DNA of 64,000 nucleotides from Paenibacillus sophorae (GCF_018966525.1 NZ_CP076607.1:3596001-3660000), one strand, 5' to 3'; shown: positions 34,505 through 44,216, counted from the first letter of the stretch. Numbers and translations: made by a program. The notes: generated by a model from the sequence alone, not told the origin.

Positions 34505-35518
34505 ATGAGCAGCTCAAAAATTTTACCGATGCAATACCCGATTATCACATCATGGCAATGGCAGGCGAATTCGTTCGCCGTATTAGGCAATTATCCGGAA
34601 ACGGAACCTTGGATTATGAACCACTTTATTCAGCTTCAGCTCACCTCTAATCCAGGCTGGATCAGCTCGTACGTAGATTTTCACCGGACACCTACATTCG
34701 AGTTCTGCCCGTGGCTGTTTCATCAGCATTTGAAGCGGGAAACGGTGCGTTTTTTCAATGAAGACATTTGCTCTTTCTTCGTGGACTGCATCAATCTGAA
34801 CAATTACATATACGGTGTGTTCGATCAGGCCTATTTTATACAGGGTCATGACCGGCTGCCGCATGATCTGTTTATTTACGGATATGATCTGGAGCGCCAA
34901 GTGTTCCATGCGGCTGATTTTACGTTTACGGGCAAATATTCTTTCGCGGAGGTTCCGTTCGAGCAGCTGGAGAAGGCGTACCACGCGATAGAAGGGGACG
35001 AGGATTGGCTTTTTTCCGGCAAGGGCGGCTTATCGTTAATCAGCTTTAATGACTCGCTAGGCTATGATTTTAATCTATCGAATCTGGCGGAGCAGATGGA
35101 GGGCTTTTTAACGGGGCATAACTGCTTTGAGAAAAGCAGGGAAATGACCCACCGGACAAATCCTTGCGTATACGGACTGGCAGTCTATGACAAATTGATT
35201 GAGAATCTTATCAAGATTCAGGATAAAGAGCAGGGAGCCGATTACCGGCCGTTTCATGTGCTATGTGACCATAAAGCGCTCATGCTGCGCCGGATTCCCT
35301 TCCTGGAGCGGCACGGATATTTGAAGCCGGGTACTGGGGTTCTGGAACGTTACCAAAGCCTAGAAAATGATGCTCTCCTGTGCAGAAACTTGCTTATCAA
35401 GTATATGGTTACGGAACAATCGTCAATTATCGACAAAATAATAACAAAAATAAGAAAAATTAGAAACGAAGAAGAAGAGCAAATTAAAATCTTATTATCG
35501 AATTTGGTGATAGCCTAA
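34505..35518 (+). CDS. BtrH-N-like or unknown biosynthetic protein
   Basis: A 337-residue soluble protein that I cannot place firmly. The stretch from about residue 95 to 160 (NNYIYGVFDQAYF, HDLFIYGYDLERQVFHAADF, FEQLEKAYHAI) resembles the N-terminal domain of BtrH-type acyltransferases, which move acyl groups from a carrier protein, but the expected active-site Cys/His pair is not obvious. It is first in the biosynthetic cluster, 32 bases before a carrier protein gene, with a strong AAGGAGG site. A role in moving or releasing a carrier-bound acyl group is inferred from context. Confidence 0.4.
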   Translation: MSSSKILPMQYPIITSWQWQANSFAVLGNYPETEPWIMNHFIQLQLTSNPGWISSYVDFHRTPTFEFCPWLFHQHLKRETVRFFNEDICSFFVDCINLNNYIYGVFDQAYFIQGHDRLPHDLFIYGYDLERQVFHAADFTFTGKYSFAEVPFEQLEKAYHAIEGDEDWLFSGKGGLSLISFNDSLGYDFNLSNLAEQMEGFLTGHNCFEKSREMTHRTNPCVYGLAVYDKLIENLIKIQDKEQGADYRPFHVLCDHKALMLRRIPFLERHGYLKPGTGVLERYQSLENDALLCRNLLIKYMVTEQSSIIDKIITKIRKIRNEEEEQIKILLSNLVIA

Positions 35519-35550
35519 TTGTTAAATGATGGATGAAAGGAGTGTGAGGC

Positions 35551-35826
35551 ATGAGTAAGCAAGGTGTTACCGAGCAAATTATTCAACTGATCAAGCAAAA
35601 AATATCGTCTTCCCCAGGCTCATCCTCTGAGGACGCGTCCATTACGGCTGACACGCTGCTGCGCGATGTGTGGCTTAGACTGGAGTCGATTCAGGTCGTT
35701 GAACTTGTCGTAGAGTTGGAGACGGAATACGAGACGGAGCTGCCGGATGAACTCCTGGGCCAGATAGACAGAAGCTCATTAAATGTAGCCGATCTGGCCG
35801 CAATGGTTACAGGTAATGCAGTCTAG
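35551..35826 (+). CDS. acyl/peptidyl carrier protein with variant LES motif
   Basis: A 91-residue carrier protein. The phosphopantetheine site is RLESIQVVELVVELE: the usual Asp before the Ser is Glu. The helix II sequence that follows is typical. The Ser is kept, so it can probably be loaded. It sits between the BtrH-N-like gene and a convergent deacetylase gene. It is one of two free-standing carriers in the cluster. Confidence 0.7.
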   Translation: MSKQGVTEQIIQLIKQKISSSPGSSSEDASITADTLLRDVWLRLESIQVVELVVELETEYETELPDELLGQIDRSSLNVADLAAMVTGNAV

Positions 35827-35829
35827 CCC

Positions 35830-36675
35830 TTATGTACCGCTCTCGCTAAGAGGCACAGGCTCGTTGGCATCCGCCGTGTAAACTCTAAAGAAATAATTGC
35901 CGCTTTCAGGACCTTGAAGCTTGGATTGACGAGCCGCTCCTCTTGCATGTTCCGCCATTTGCCTCAGCATGCTGAATCTAGACGTCCAAAGCAGGCTGAT
36001 TTGCGAGCCGTATTTCAAGGCTGCATTTAATTTGGCTGTTAAGTTGCTGCGCCCAAGCTTGACTGATCTTTCAATTAGTCCCGCGGCGAGCTCGGTTCTC
36101 CAGGTTAAGTCATTATTAAAGCATAGATAAGGCAGGTCTTCATAGTAAATCAACCGAATGTGCCCGCCTGTACTGTTCCCGGCTCGAAGCCCGCACCGCT
36201 CGGCAGCCTGACGGACGAGGCAGTGATCAATATGTCTTCCGATTCCAAGCGGCACGTAAATGCCATCATAATTTTCAAATTGGATTTGTGAAGACAGTAC
36301 GGAGACGATCTCTTCCATCACCTGATGTTCAGTCCTCACTTCCGTATTGAACAACTCGTTCAGCTTGCTGTATACAGGGCTGCCGTCTTTATTTTTACGA
36401 TAAATGCATTCCAGCAGGTTGAGATGCAGGACGCTGGCGCCGAGCGCCTTAGCAGCATGAATATCCTCTTCCCGGCGGACGTCCATCGTATCCATCCCGA
36501 GCCCGAATTTTTTGTGAAGGATTCTGGCCAGCATGGACAACTCCGTTCCCATACCCGTAAAGACTGTGGCAATCGTAACCCGGTAATTGTTATGTACAAG
36601 CGCATCGATGTAATCGCCGCAGGACAGGATCGCATCGTCCAAATGGGCGGAAATAAACAAAACATGTTGTGACAT
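35830..36675 (-). CDS. PIG-L family N-deacetylase
   Basis: A 281-residue zinc hydrolase. Metal ligands are visible: His11, Asp13/Asp14 in SAHLDDA and His148, Asp150, His151 in GRHIDH; REEDIHAAKALGA also fits. PIG-L enzymes remove N-acetyl from glucosaminyl compounds. It is the only gene of the cluster on the minus strand, convergent with the first carrier gene and divergent from the second. Together with the GT-B enzyme it suggests an amino-sugar part in the product, as in butirosin (BtrD), but the substrate is not known. Confidence 0.75.
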   Translation of the reverse strand: MSQHVLFISAHLDDAILSCGDYIDALVHNNYRVTIATVFTGMGTELSMLARILHKKFGLGMDTMDVRREEDIHAAKALGASVLHLNLLECIYRKNKDGSPVYSKLNELFNTEVRTEHQVMEEIVSVLSSQIQFENYDGIYVPLGIGRHIDHCLVRQAAERCGLRAGNSTGGHIRLIYYEDLPYLCFNNDLTWRTELAAGLIERSVKLGRSNLTAKLNAALKYGSQISLLWTSRFSMLRQMAEHARGAARQSKLQGPESGNYFFRVYTADANEPVPLSESGT

Positions 36676-36766
36676 AAGGCCCTCCTTTGCATTGTGATTA
36701 CAATTATATACTAATCTAGTTATATATGTTATTCATATCATCTTAATTTAGAAAGGAAGAGGAGAA

Positions 36767-37015
36767 ATGTTTGAGAGTATTAAAGAAATTATTATCAAAG
36801 TTAAAGAGGATGAAAGCTTGCGAAGCACTCTTACACCAGAGAGCGATTTGATTAATGATGTCGGCCTGGATTCGCTACAAATGATCAATTTCATTCTGGA
36901 GATTGAAGACCAGTTTGGAGTGGAAATTGTTTATGAGGATTTGGATTACAACAGTCTGCTGTCCATTGAGCGTTTCATGGATTTCCTGAACGGAATGGAG
37001 AAAAAGATTGGCTAG
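36767..37015 (+). CDS. acyl/peptidyl carrier protein
   Basis: An 82-residue carrier with the standard phosphopantetheine site GLDSLQMINF. Its stop is inside the start of the ATP-grasp gene (8-base overlap), so the two are translationally coupled. In butirosin synthesis an ATP-grasp ligase loads an amino acid on such a carrier; the same is likely here. Confidence 0.85.
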   Translation: MFESIKEIIIKVKEDESLRSTLTPESDLINDVGLDSLQMINFILEIEDQFGVEIVYEDLDYNSLLSIERFMDFLNGMEKKIG

Positions 37016-38333
37016 AGAGCTGGTTGCCGGAATCTTTGACGCGGAGTCCCACTGGAGAGATGAGAATCTGGCGCGCTTGCCCGCTATTCGCGATAAAGAA
37101 AGAGAACGGATTGTTCTGGCAATGGATGAGCTAATGTTTCCGTTCTGCGGCAGCGGCGATACGCTGTTGACCCGGTTTGCCATGGAGGATGCACATAAGG
37201 CGTATCTGGCAAGCATTGGTTTCTCCTTCGGGCATTTGGTCTGGGAGGGAGAGGAAGCTTCGGCTAATCTCTTTCAGGCCATGGTATCCGATTCGAATTA
37301 TGATGAGCGGTATAGAGCATTTGACGCTTTATCCCCTTTTTCAATCGTGCCTTATACCCGTGAGGTTATCGCCAAATATGGATATGACACCAAGGTGCCA
37401 GGGATCGAAACGGTGAAGCGGGTCAATTCCAAAATATACTCTACCCTTTTAACGGGAAATCTTCTTGGCACAAGCTTCGGTAAGCCCGTCTACTCGGCAG
37501 AAGAGCTGTCGGTGCTTGGACATAACCTGCTGGCGGAGCATGGATCGGTTCTTATTAAAGATCCGTACGGCGTTTCCGGAAAAGGCAATATGCTGCTTCA
37601 ATCGCAGGCGAGCCTGGAGCGAGTGGCGTCTTATATCCGCAGGCAGGAAGGGCAAGGCAAAGCTGCCGCTTTCGTCATCGAGCCTTACCTGGATGTAGAA
37701 TGCGATTTCTCCTGCCAGTTCGATATTTTGAGGGACGGCTCATTTCAATTAACCGGCTTGCAGAAAATACTCAACAGACAGTTTGCCTATTTGGGCTCCG
37801 AATCCATGGATGCAGATGGGCGGGAGGCGCTCGAAAGAGCAGGCTACTTCGAAGTGCTGATGCAAGCTGCCGCCAGCCTGTATAAAGATGGCTACTATGG
37901 ACCGGTGTGCATCGACTCGATGATACTGAAAGACGGAACGCTAGTGCCGATTGTCGAGATTAACGCGCGGAAGTCGATGGGATTCATTAATCATCGTTTG
38001 GATCAGGTGCTTGAGACCTGCGGAAAAAAAGGCTTCTTCACCTTCCGGTCGGTCGGCTTCAAAGAACGGTTCGATTATGAATGGTGGCTTGACGAACTGA
38101 AGCGGCATGACATTCTGTACCCGAACCGGCAAGGAAACGGCATTCTGCCGCTGTCTTCCGCCACATTATTCGCTGGCGCAGCCGAAGCCGGAACAGCCGC
38201 TCCCGAAGGCGGCGGCTTGTACAAGGGCAGGCTCTACATGACCGTTATTGCCGATCATATGCCGGAGCGGGAACGTTATTTGGAGCGAATGAGACTAAGC
38301 TTCGAGTCTAAAGGAGGGAAATGGTATAGCTAG
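37008..38333 (+). CDS. ATP-grasp ligase, probable aminoacyl-carrier protein ligase
   Basis: A 441-residue ATP-grasp protein. The ATP-binding loop is VLIKDPYGVSGKGNML (residues 181-196) and the metal-binding VEINAR is at 316-321. TTG 37008 is the start, behind GGAG, overlapping the carrier stop. By position and length it resembles BtrJ, which charges an amino acid on a carrier protein in butirosin biosynthesis, though the amino acid cannot be predicted. It is followed by the GT-B gene whose start overlaps its stop. Confidence 0.75.
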   Translation: MARELVAGIFDAESHWRDENLARLPAIRDKERERIVLAMDELMFPFCGSGDTLLTRFAMEDAHKAYLASIGFSFGHLVWEGEEASANLFQAMVSDSNYDERYRAFDALSPFSIVPYTREVIAKYGYDTKVPGIETVKRVNSKIYSTLLTGNLLGTSFGKPVYSAEELSVLGHNLLAEHGSVLIKDPYGVSGKGNMLLQSQASLERVASYIRRQEGQGKAAAFVIEPYLDVECDFSCQFDILRDGSFQLTGLQKILNRQFAYLGSESMDADGREALERAGYFEVLMQAAASLYKDGYYGPVCIDSMILKDGTLVPIVEINARKSMGFINHRLDQVLETCGKKGFFTFRSVGFKERFDYEWWLDELKRHDILYPNRQGNGILPLSSATLFAGAAEAGTAAPEGGGLYKGRLYMTVIADHMPERERYLERMRLSFESKGGKWYS

Positions 38334-39441
38334 CGAGACTTTTAAACAGGTTACCCTGCTCGGTTCCGGCAACTCGTTAGGGGTTTATGTGCCGGTCATG
38401 CAGCTGAGCAGCCAATTGAACGGCAGAGGCATACCAGCGGAAGTGTGCGTGCTGGAGGATCTCTACCTTGATCACATTAAACAAAAGGTGCCCGCCTATA
38501 AAAAAGCTTTTCATCAAAACTTCGCCGTAGCCAAAAAAGGGGCCGAGCTGGCCCGTGATATTTCCAGCTGCCTGGATTCTATCAAGCTGCAGCAGCTCTT
38601 TGAAGTCTGGAGCCGGGAGGGCAGAACCCGATTAATCACCGCAACCGGCTTCTGGCTTCCGATAATAGAGCAGTATCAACATTATATCGGGAGCCCGCGG
38701 CTGGAGGTGGATTGTCTTCACCTGGACGCGGTTCACTCCCCTTCTTATTTGGTATACGAGGACATAGGCGATTCATATAATCATATTTGGTTCTATGACC
38801 CGGCTTGCAAGGGCATGTCCTACCGGATTGCCATTTCGAAAGAGGCTCCTGTACCGCTAAGTATGAGGGAAGAACGTTATATTGCGCACGGAGGGGGATG
38901 GGGAATCGGGACTTATCCGTCAGCCGTACAGGAACTGCTTCAGGCGGGGAAACGCCTGAATGTGCTTGCCTATTACCAAGAAGATATTAATCCCCATGAG
39001 CAAATTCAATATTACATGAATGATCCCGAATGGAGCCCCTGGGTAAAGGACGAATACGACCGCATGCAGTTTCCCCCGCTTGCGCGCATCGAGCCGGGTC
39101 AGGCGCCGGCCTACCGGAATCAGCAGCCTTATCCGCCGCTATTCGATGTCATTCGGCACTCCGCCGCGATCATCAGCAAGCCGGGCGGATATTCCTTGAT
39201 GGAGTCCTTTGCCGCGGCGACGCCATTCGTTTTTCTGGAGCCATTCGGCAGGCATGAGGCGGCTAATGCCGCCTACTGGATTAAGCAGGGCTTCGGAATC
39301 TGGTATGAGGATTGGAAGGCCCAGCGTTATTCCTTGGATACGCTCATTTCCATGCATGAGAACCTGATACGAGCACGAAATCAATCAATGGATTATGGAG
39401 GGATTCTTGATGCAGCCCAAAACAACCCGGAAATTCGATGA
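38326..39441 (+). CDS. GT-B fold glycosyltransferase with probable AUA start
   Basis: A 371-residue GT-B-like protein if read from ATA 38326. The residues VTLLGSGNSLGVYVPVMQL form the first Rossmann strand-loop, but lie upstream of the first GTG (38389). In this frame there is no ATG, GTG or TTG between the stop at 38296 and 38389. ATA 38326 is 7 bases after AAGGAGGG and overlaps the ATP-grasp stop, as elsewhere in this operon. The C-terminal half has ISKPGGYSLMESFAAATPFV, the nucleotide-sugar site. It probably transfers a sugar to the cluster product. Confidence 0.65.
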   Translation: MASETFKQVTLLGSGNSLGVYVPVMQLSSQLNGRGIPAEVCVLEDLYLDHIKQKVPAYKKAFHQNFAVAKKGAELARDISSCLDSIKLQQLFEVWSREGRTRLITATGFWLPIIEQYQHYIGSPRLEVDCLHLDAVHSPSYLVYEDIGDSYNHIWFYDPACKGMSYRIAISKEAPVPLSMREERYIAHGGGWGIGTYPSAVQELLQAGKRLNVLAYYQEDINPHEQIQYYMNDPEWSPWVKDEYDRMQFPPLARIEPGQAPAYRNQQPYPPLFDVIRHSAAIISKPGGYSLMESFAAATPFVFLEPFGRHEAANAAYWIKQGFGIWYEDWKAQRYSLDTLISMHENLIRARNQSMDYGGILDAAQNNPEIR

Positions 39442-40579
39442 GCAGGTGTTCAACGATCTGAAACGAACGATTATGAACATGTCGCGGGCAAGCCGCTTGC
39501 GAAAGGCGGACAGCCGATATGCGATGGAGGTCCCGGAGGATATCGGGATCAAGCTGAACAACGGCTGCAATTTGCGCTGCAAGCATTGCTATGAATGGAA
39601 TGAAGACGGCTTCCATCGGGAGATGACCAAGGAGGATCAGAGGAAGGAAATTGATATCGCGCTTGTAGAGAAGCTGCTGGCGTTTACGCGGGAGAAGAAA
39701 TCCAAGCTGTACTTGTGGGGCGGCGAGCCGCTCTATTACAGCCAATTTTCGCAGCTGGCCGATCTGCTGGAACAGGATCAGCGTACCGTTACCCTTTGCA
39801 CGAACGCTGTTTTGGTGGAGCAGCATCTGGAATCGCTGCTCAAGATCGGTGAAGGGCTTGTCGTACTCGCCAGCCTGGAAGGATTCGAAGCGGAGAACGA
39901 TGCGATCAGGGGCAAAGGGACCTACCAAAAGGTTATCCAAGCGGTCCGGCTGCTGCTGGAGCTTCAAAGAAAAGGCATTTTCAAAGGCAAGGTCTCGATC
40001 AGCCTGACGATGAACGATGCCATGATTCCGAAGCTGTTTTCCTTTATGCAGCATTTTCAGGAGATGGGCGTCGATTCCGTCTATTTCGTCTATCCCTGGT
40101 ATATTTCTGCCGAATCCGCGGCGGACATGGATAACTTGTACAGGAAGGAGCTCAGTTGGCTGAACCCGGCCGAGCCCGGGAGCTGCAGCTGGCATTCCTT
40201 CACCTACCGCATTTCACCGGAGAACGTGGAGCTGCTGAAGGAGGAGGTTCGCCGTATCTCAGAGCATACGTGGAGCAGCCGGATACGGTTCATGCCTGCA
40301 CTGGAGCTTGACGAGATCGGCGATTTCGTGAGCGGGGTCCAGATGACGGGGATGAAGCGGAAAGAGTGCCTTGCCATTTCCACCCGGATGGATGTGCTGC
40401 CCAGCGGGAACGTGACGCCGTGTAAATTCTTTCCGGAGCTTGCAGTCGGCAACATAAGCGAAGCGCCCGCCAATGAGGTGTGGCACGGGGAGAATTACGG
40501 CAAGCACCGTGAGCTGCTGTCCTGCGGATTGATGCCGGTCTGCTCCCGCTGCGGCCTGCTGTATCATTACGGACGGTAA
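39410..40579 (+). CDS. radical SAM/SPASM enzyme
   Basis: A 389-residue radical SAM protein: CNLRCKHC with Cys53, Cys57 and Cys60, the GGEP motif (WGGEPLYYS) after strand 2, and a C-terminal SPASM/twitch region (CLAIST, TPCKFFPELAVGNI, CSRCG) for an auxiliary cluster. The start is ATG 39410 behind GGAGGG, overlapping the glycosyltransferase by 32 bases. In the cluster it could oxidise an alcohol as BtrN does, or modify a peptide or carrier-bound amino acid. Its exact role is unknown. Confidence 0.75.
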   Translation: MQPKTTRKFDEQVFNDLKRTIMNMSRASRLRKADSRYAMEVPEDIGIKLNNGCNLRCKHCYEWNEDGFHREMTKEDQRKEIDIALVEKLLAFTREKKSKLYLWGGEPLYYSQFSQLADLLEQDQRTVTLCTNAVLVEQHLESLLKIGEGLVVLASLEGFEAENDAIRGKGTYQKVIQAVRLLLELQRKGIFKGKVSISLTMNDAMIPKLFSFMQHFQEMGVDSVYFVYPWYISAESAADMDNLYRKELSWLNPAEPGSCSWHSFTYRISPENVELLKEEVRRISEHTWSSRIRFMPALELDEIGDFVSGVQMTGMKRKECLAISTRMDVLPSGNVTPCKFFPELAVGNISEAPANEVWHGENYGKHRELLSCGLMPVCSRCGLLYHYGR

Positions 40580-40612
40580 TTCCAACATATAAGAGCAGGG
40601 TGTTGATGCTAC

Positions 40613-41599
40613 TTGGAAGAAGCGATCAAGGTTGAGCAATTGGCCAAGAGCTTTACCTATTATACGAAGGACGTCGGAGTGATGAACTCCCTCAAAAATC
40701 TGATCTACCGCAAATCCTTAACCAAGCAAGCGGTAAAGGACATTACCTTCTCTATCGGCAAGGGCGAAATGGTCGCCTTTCTCGGACCGAACGGTGCGGG
40801 CAAAACAACGACGTTAAAGATGCTCTCCGGCATCCTGCATCCCACTGGCGGCAGTCTTTCCGTACTGGGGTTTAAGCCTTATGAGCGGAAAAAGGAGTTC
40901 AAGAAGCGTTTCGCGATTGTCATGGGCCAGAAAAGCCAGCTCTGGGCGGACCTCCCTGCGGCGGAGTCGATTCTGCTGAACCGGTACATCTACCAGGTCG
41001 AGGAGCAGACCTACAAGCGGACGCTCGATGAGCTGGTCGAACTTCTGGATGTGAAGCATGTGCTGAATGTCCAGGTCCGGCGGCTGTCGCTGGGTGAACG
41101 CATGAAGATGGAGCTGATCGCCGCGCTTATCCATAAGCCCGAGCTGCTGTTTCTGGATGAGCCTACTATCGGGCTTGATGTCGTCACGCAGAAGAGAGTA
41201 AGGGAGTTTCTGGCGCATTACAACGAGCATCATAAGACAACGATTATTTTGACGAGCCACTACATGAAGGATGTTGAGGATTTGTGTAAAAGAACCCTGA
41301 TTATCAACGACGGCCGGCTCGTCTTCGACGGCAACTTGAATCAGGTGCATAGTGCGGTGAATGAAACCAAGATTGTCAAGCTGAAATTCAGCCAATCCGT
41401 CGAAGCGTTCAGGCTTGAGCCGTTCGGAGCCGTTCGTCAGACGGACGAATTTGCGGCAACGCTGGAAATCGCCAAGGAACAGATTCGTCCGATTTCGAGA
41501 GAGCTGCTCAACCTTTTCCCGATCGAGGATATTACGATTGAAGAGAAGCCCATCGAGGAAGTCATCGTCTCTCTTTATAACAGGACGCAGCCCGTATGA
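40613..41599 (+). CDS. ABC transporter ATP-binding protein
   Basis: A 328-residue ABC-2 ATPase: Walker A GPNGAGKT (residues ~62-69), signature LSLGERMKME, Walker B LLFLDEPTIGLD. The N-terminus carries a short extra insertion (TYYTKDVGVMNSLKNL) typical of antibiotic and polysaccharide ABC-2 exporters. TTG start. It overlaps the first permease by 4 bases. It powers export of the cluster product or self-protection. Confidence 0.85.
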   Translation: MEEAIKVEQLAKSFTYYTKDVGVMNSLKNLIYRKSLTKQAVKDITFSIGKGEMVAFLGPNGAGKTTTLKMLSGILHPTGGSLSVLGFKPYERKKEFKKRFAIVMGQKSQLWADLPAAESILLNRYIYQVEEQTYKRTLDELVELLDVKHVLNVQVRRLSLGERMKMELIAALIHKPELLFLDEPTIGLDVVTQKRVREFLAHYNEHHKTTIILTSHYMKDVEDLCKRTLIINDGRLVFDGNLNQVHSAVNETKIVKLKFSQSVEAFRLEPFGAVRQTDEFAATLEIAKEQIRPISRELLNLFPIEDITIEEKPIEEVIVSLYNRTQPV

Positions 41600-42405
41600 G
41601 CATTTATCCGAAATATATACGCGTCTTTAAGCTGGGCGTTCAGGCTTCGATGGAATACAGGCTTGACTTTGCCTTTTCTCTGATCAGCGCGTTCTTCCCG
41701 ATTATGATCCAGTACTATATTTGGACCGCTGTCTACGGACGATCAGGCTCAGGACAATTTTTCGGCTATACGTACGGAGAAATGATTCTGTATACGATTG
41801 TGGCGGCGATTGTGACCAAAATCGTGACGACCAATATGGATCATGTCATCGCATCGGACATCAAGGACGGGGCCCTGAATAAATACCTGGTGCAGCCGGC
41901 CAGCTACTTCGGGCTGAAGCTGTTTACTTTGCTTGGGCAAAAGCTGTTCTTTTTCACGGTCATGCTGGCTGTTTTGTTTCTCGTTATCTATTATTTTGGC
42001 GGACGGTACACCATCCGTATCCCGCATGTAAACCTGGTGTGCTTTGTGGCGGCGATGGCCTTGTCGCTGATCTTGAACTTTCTCATTTCATACACGATTG
42101 CGGCAATCGCCTTTTGGCTGTCCGAAATCTCCTATTTCTTCGAAATGACCGGACTGCTTGTCATTATTTTGAGCGGCGGCGTGTTTCCGATTGAGGTGTT
42201 CGGCCGGACGGTGAGCAGCCTTCTGAACTATCTTCCTTTTAAGTACACCATTTATTTTCCGTCCAATGTGATCAACGGGAAGCTGATGATGAATGAAATC
42301 ACGGAAGGGCTGTTGATGCAAATCTTTTGGATCGGTGTCATGTTCCTCGTTTCGAAGCTGGTGTGGCGGCTCGGCTTTAAAAAGTATCTCGGTTTAGGGG
42401 GCTAA
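41596..42405 (+). CDS. ABC-2 type permease, first
   Basis: A 269-residue membrane protein with about six helices (AFSLISAFFPIMIQYYIW, MILYTIVAAIVTKIV and others), in the ABC-2 family (PF06182-like). It overlaps the ATPase by 4 bases. With the next gene it forms a heterodimeric channel. Confidence 0.8.
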   Translation: MSIYPKYIRVFKLGVQASMEYRLDFAFSLISAFFPIMIQYYIWTAVYGRSGSGQFFGYTYGEMILYTIVAAIVTKIVTTNMDHVIASDIKDGALNKYLVQPASYFGLKLFTLLGQKLFFFTVMLAVLFLVIYYFGGRYTIRIPHVNLVCFVAAMALSLILNFLISYTIAAIAFWLSEISYFFEMTGLLVIILSGGVFPIEVFGRTVSSLLNYLPFKYTIYFPSNVINGKLMMNEITEGLLMQIFWIGVMFLVSKLVWRLGFKKYLGLGG

Positions 42406-42408
42406 TCG

Positions 42409-43221
42409 TTGGAAACGCGGCTCGGCACGCTCAAAACCTATGGCATCATTTATTTACAATTCATTAAAAACTGCTTTATCGCGCAAATGGAATACCGTAC
42501 GAATTTCATATTAGGCATCGCTGTTGAAATCGCCTACCTGCTGTCCAAGCTGCTGTATGTCGTCGTCGTATATAAGAGCGATTTGCATATCGGCGATATA
42601 CCGCCAGACGGAATTTTGATGTTCGTGGGTACGTATACGATGATGACGGGTCTTTATTCTGGCCTGTTCTTCACCAATTTCGTCCGTATTTCGGACTATG
42701 TGAGAACGGGTGAACTGGATCTGCTGATGGTGAAGCCGATCTCCCTGCAGTTTATGGTCTCGCTCCGTTATATCGATTTGGGTATGCCTATTCCCAATCT
42801 CGTCGCAGGCATCACGATGGTTTCCATAGGCTGGAGCGCGCTCGAAATTCCCGTTACCGCGTACCATCTGTTCTTGTTTGTGCTGTACCTTCTGTCCGCC
42901 TTGGTCATTACTTACTGCTTGATGATTATTCCGGCCATTCTGTCCTTTTGGTTCGTCAATACCGGGGGCCTCGCGGGTATATTTTATGCGATTTGGGATG
43001 CCAACAATATGCCTATGCCGATTTATCCCCGGCTGATTCAGAGGATCGGCGTATATGTGCTGCCTTTTCTAGTGATTACGAATTTTGGGCCGCTTAGCGT
43101 CATGGAGAGGCTGGACGGTGGGCTTATGCTGTGGGGTGCGCTCGTCCCGATCCTACTTCTGGTGTGTGTCCGTTTGATTTGGAGAAAGGCGATCAAAAAT
43201 TATAGCAGCGCAAGCGGCTAA
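42409..43221 (+). CDS. ABC-2 type permease, second
   Basis: A 270-residue permease related to the first, with six helices and the DYVRTGELDLLMVKPIS loop typical of this family. It starts at TTG 42409, 3 bases after the stop of the first permease. Second half of the exporter. Confidence 0.8.
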   Translation: METRLGTLKTYGIIYLQFIKNCFIAQMEYRTNFILGIAVEIAYLLSKLLYVVVVYKSDLHIGDIPPDGILMFVGTYTMMTGLYSGLFFTNFVRISDYVRTGELDLLMVKPISLQFMVSLRYIDLGMPIPNLVAGITMVSIGWSALEIPVTAYHLFLFVLYLLSALVITYCLMIIPAILSFWFVNTGGLAGIFYAIWDANNMPMPIYPRLIQRIGVYVLPFLVITNFGPLSVMERLDGGLMLWGALVPILLLVCVRLIWRKAIKNYSSASG

Positions 43222-43241
43222 AATGACGAGGAGATGTTAAT

Positions 43242-44216
43242 ATGAACACGACTTGGCCATTGTCAGGCATTACCCTGGTGTGCACCGAGTGCAAGAATGC
43301 TCTGCATGAGGCGGACGGACGTTTGGTCTGCGGGACTTGCGGTCTCGAATACGCACGGGAAAATGGTGTAGCGAGCATGTTAATCAACAGCCCTTTGGAG
43401 GAGAAGCTTTCGGAAGGCGCGGCACGGAAGGAAGCGATCATCGGCATGTTCGATTCCATCAACCGGTCGCTTGAGGAGAAGCGGATTTCCAGATTTTCCA
43501 CCTTTATCAACTGGGGGTATGCCACCCCTGGGAACGAACCAACAGGCGGGCCTCTGGGTATAAATCAAAGCAGCATCCGTCTGCTCCGCGAAATCATTGG
43601 CGGGCTCGATCTTTCAGGAAGGGATATTCTGGAAATCGGCTGCGGACGGGGAGGCAATGTGAATGAGCTGTGCAAAAGCTATGGGGCCGGCAGCGTGGTC
43701 GGCATTGATCTGACGCCATCCAATATTTATTTTTGCCAGGGAAACAACCGATATGAACAAGCCTACTATTGTATTGGCGACGCGGAGCAGCTGCCTGTCC
43801 GCACGGAGAGCTGCGACTATGTGCTGAACGTCGAGTCCTCGCATTTGTACCCGCATATCGAGCTTTTTTTTGAAGAGACCTACCGTGTATTAAAGCCTGG
43901 AGGGACATTTTTGTATGCGGATATTATGAGCGCTTCCGACCTGCCGCGCTATGAAGAGCAATGGCAAAAACTTGGCTTCCGCACCGCATATATCCGGGAT
44001 ATTACCGGCAATGTATTGCAATCGGGAGACGAGTCGCTGGGCAGTCGCCGGCAGGCGCTTGAAGGCTCCTTTGAAGGCGATGAACGGGTCATGGAATGGC
44101 TGGAGGCGCCTGGCACGCAAAACCACACGGATATGGTCAGAGGCCAAAGGGTGTTTAAAATCATACATCTGGTGAAAGATGCCTCAGGCATCGAAGGCGC
44201 GGCAAGCCATGGCTAA
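43242..44216 (+). CDS. SAM methyltransferase with N-terminal zinc ribbon, first copy
   Basis: A 324-residue protein. Residues ~14-34 contain CTEC and CGTC, a Trm112-like zinc ribbon. Then comes a class I SAM-dependent methyltransferase with motif I LEIGCGRGGNV, GIDLTPSNI and RVLKPGGTFLYAD. RFSTFINWGYATP is shared with the next gene. The two are about half identical and are likely gene duplicates that methylate the same scaffold at different steps. The acceptor is unknown. Confidence 0.8.
   Translation: MNTTWPLSGITLVCTECKNALHEADGRLVCGTCGLEYARENGVASMLINSPLEEKLSEGAARKEAIIGMFDSINRSLEEKRISRFSTFINWGYATPGNEPTGGPLGINQSSIRLLREIIGGLDLSGRDILEIGCGRGGNVNELCKSYGAGSVVGIDLTPSNIYFCQGNNRYEQAYYCIGDAEQLPVRTESCDYVLNVESSHLYPHIELFFEETYRVLKPGGTFLYADIMSASDLPRYEEQWQKLGFRTAYIRDITGNVLQSGDESLGSRRQALEGSFEGDERVMEWLEAPGTQNHTDMVRGQRVFKIIHLVKDASGIEGAASHG

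Noticed and set aside
39344..40195. 283-codon minus-strand frame over the radical SAM gene
   Set aside because: Shadow of the radical SAM coding sequence; no domain or ribosome site.
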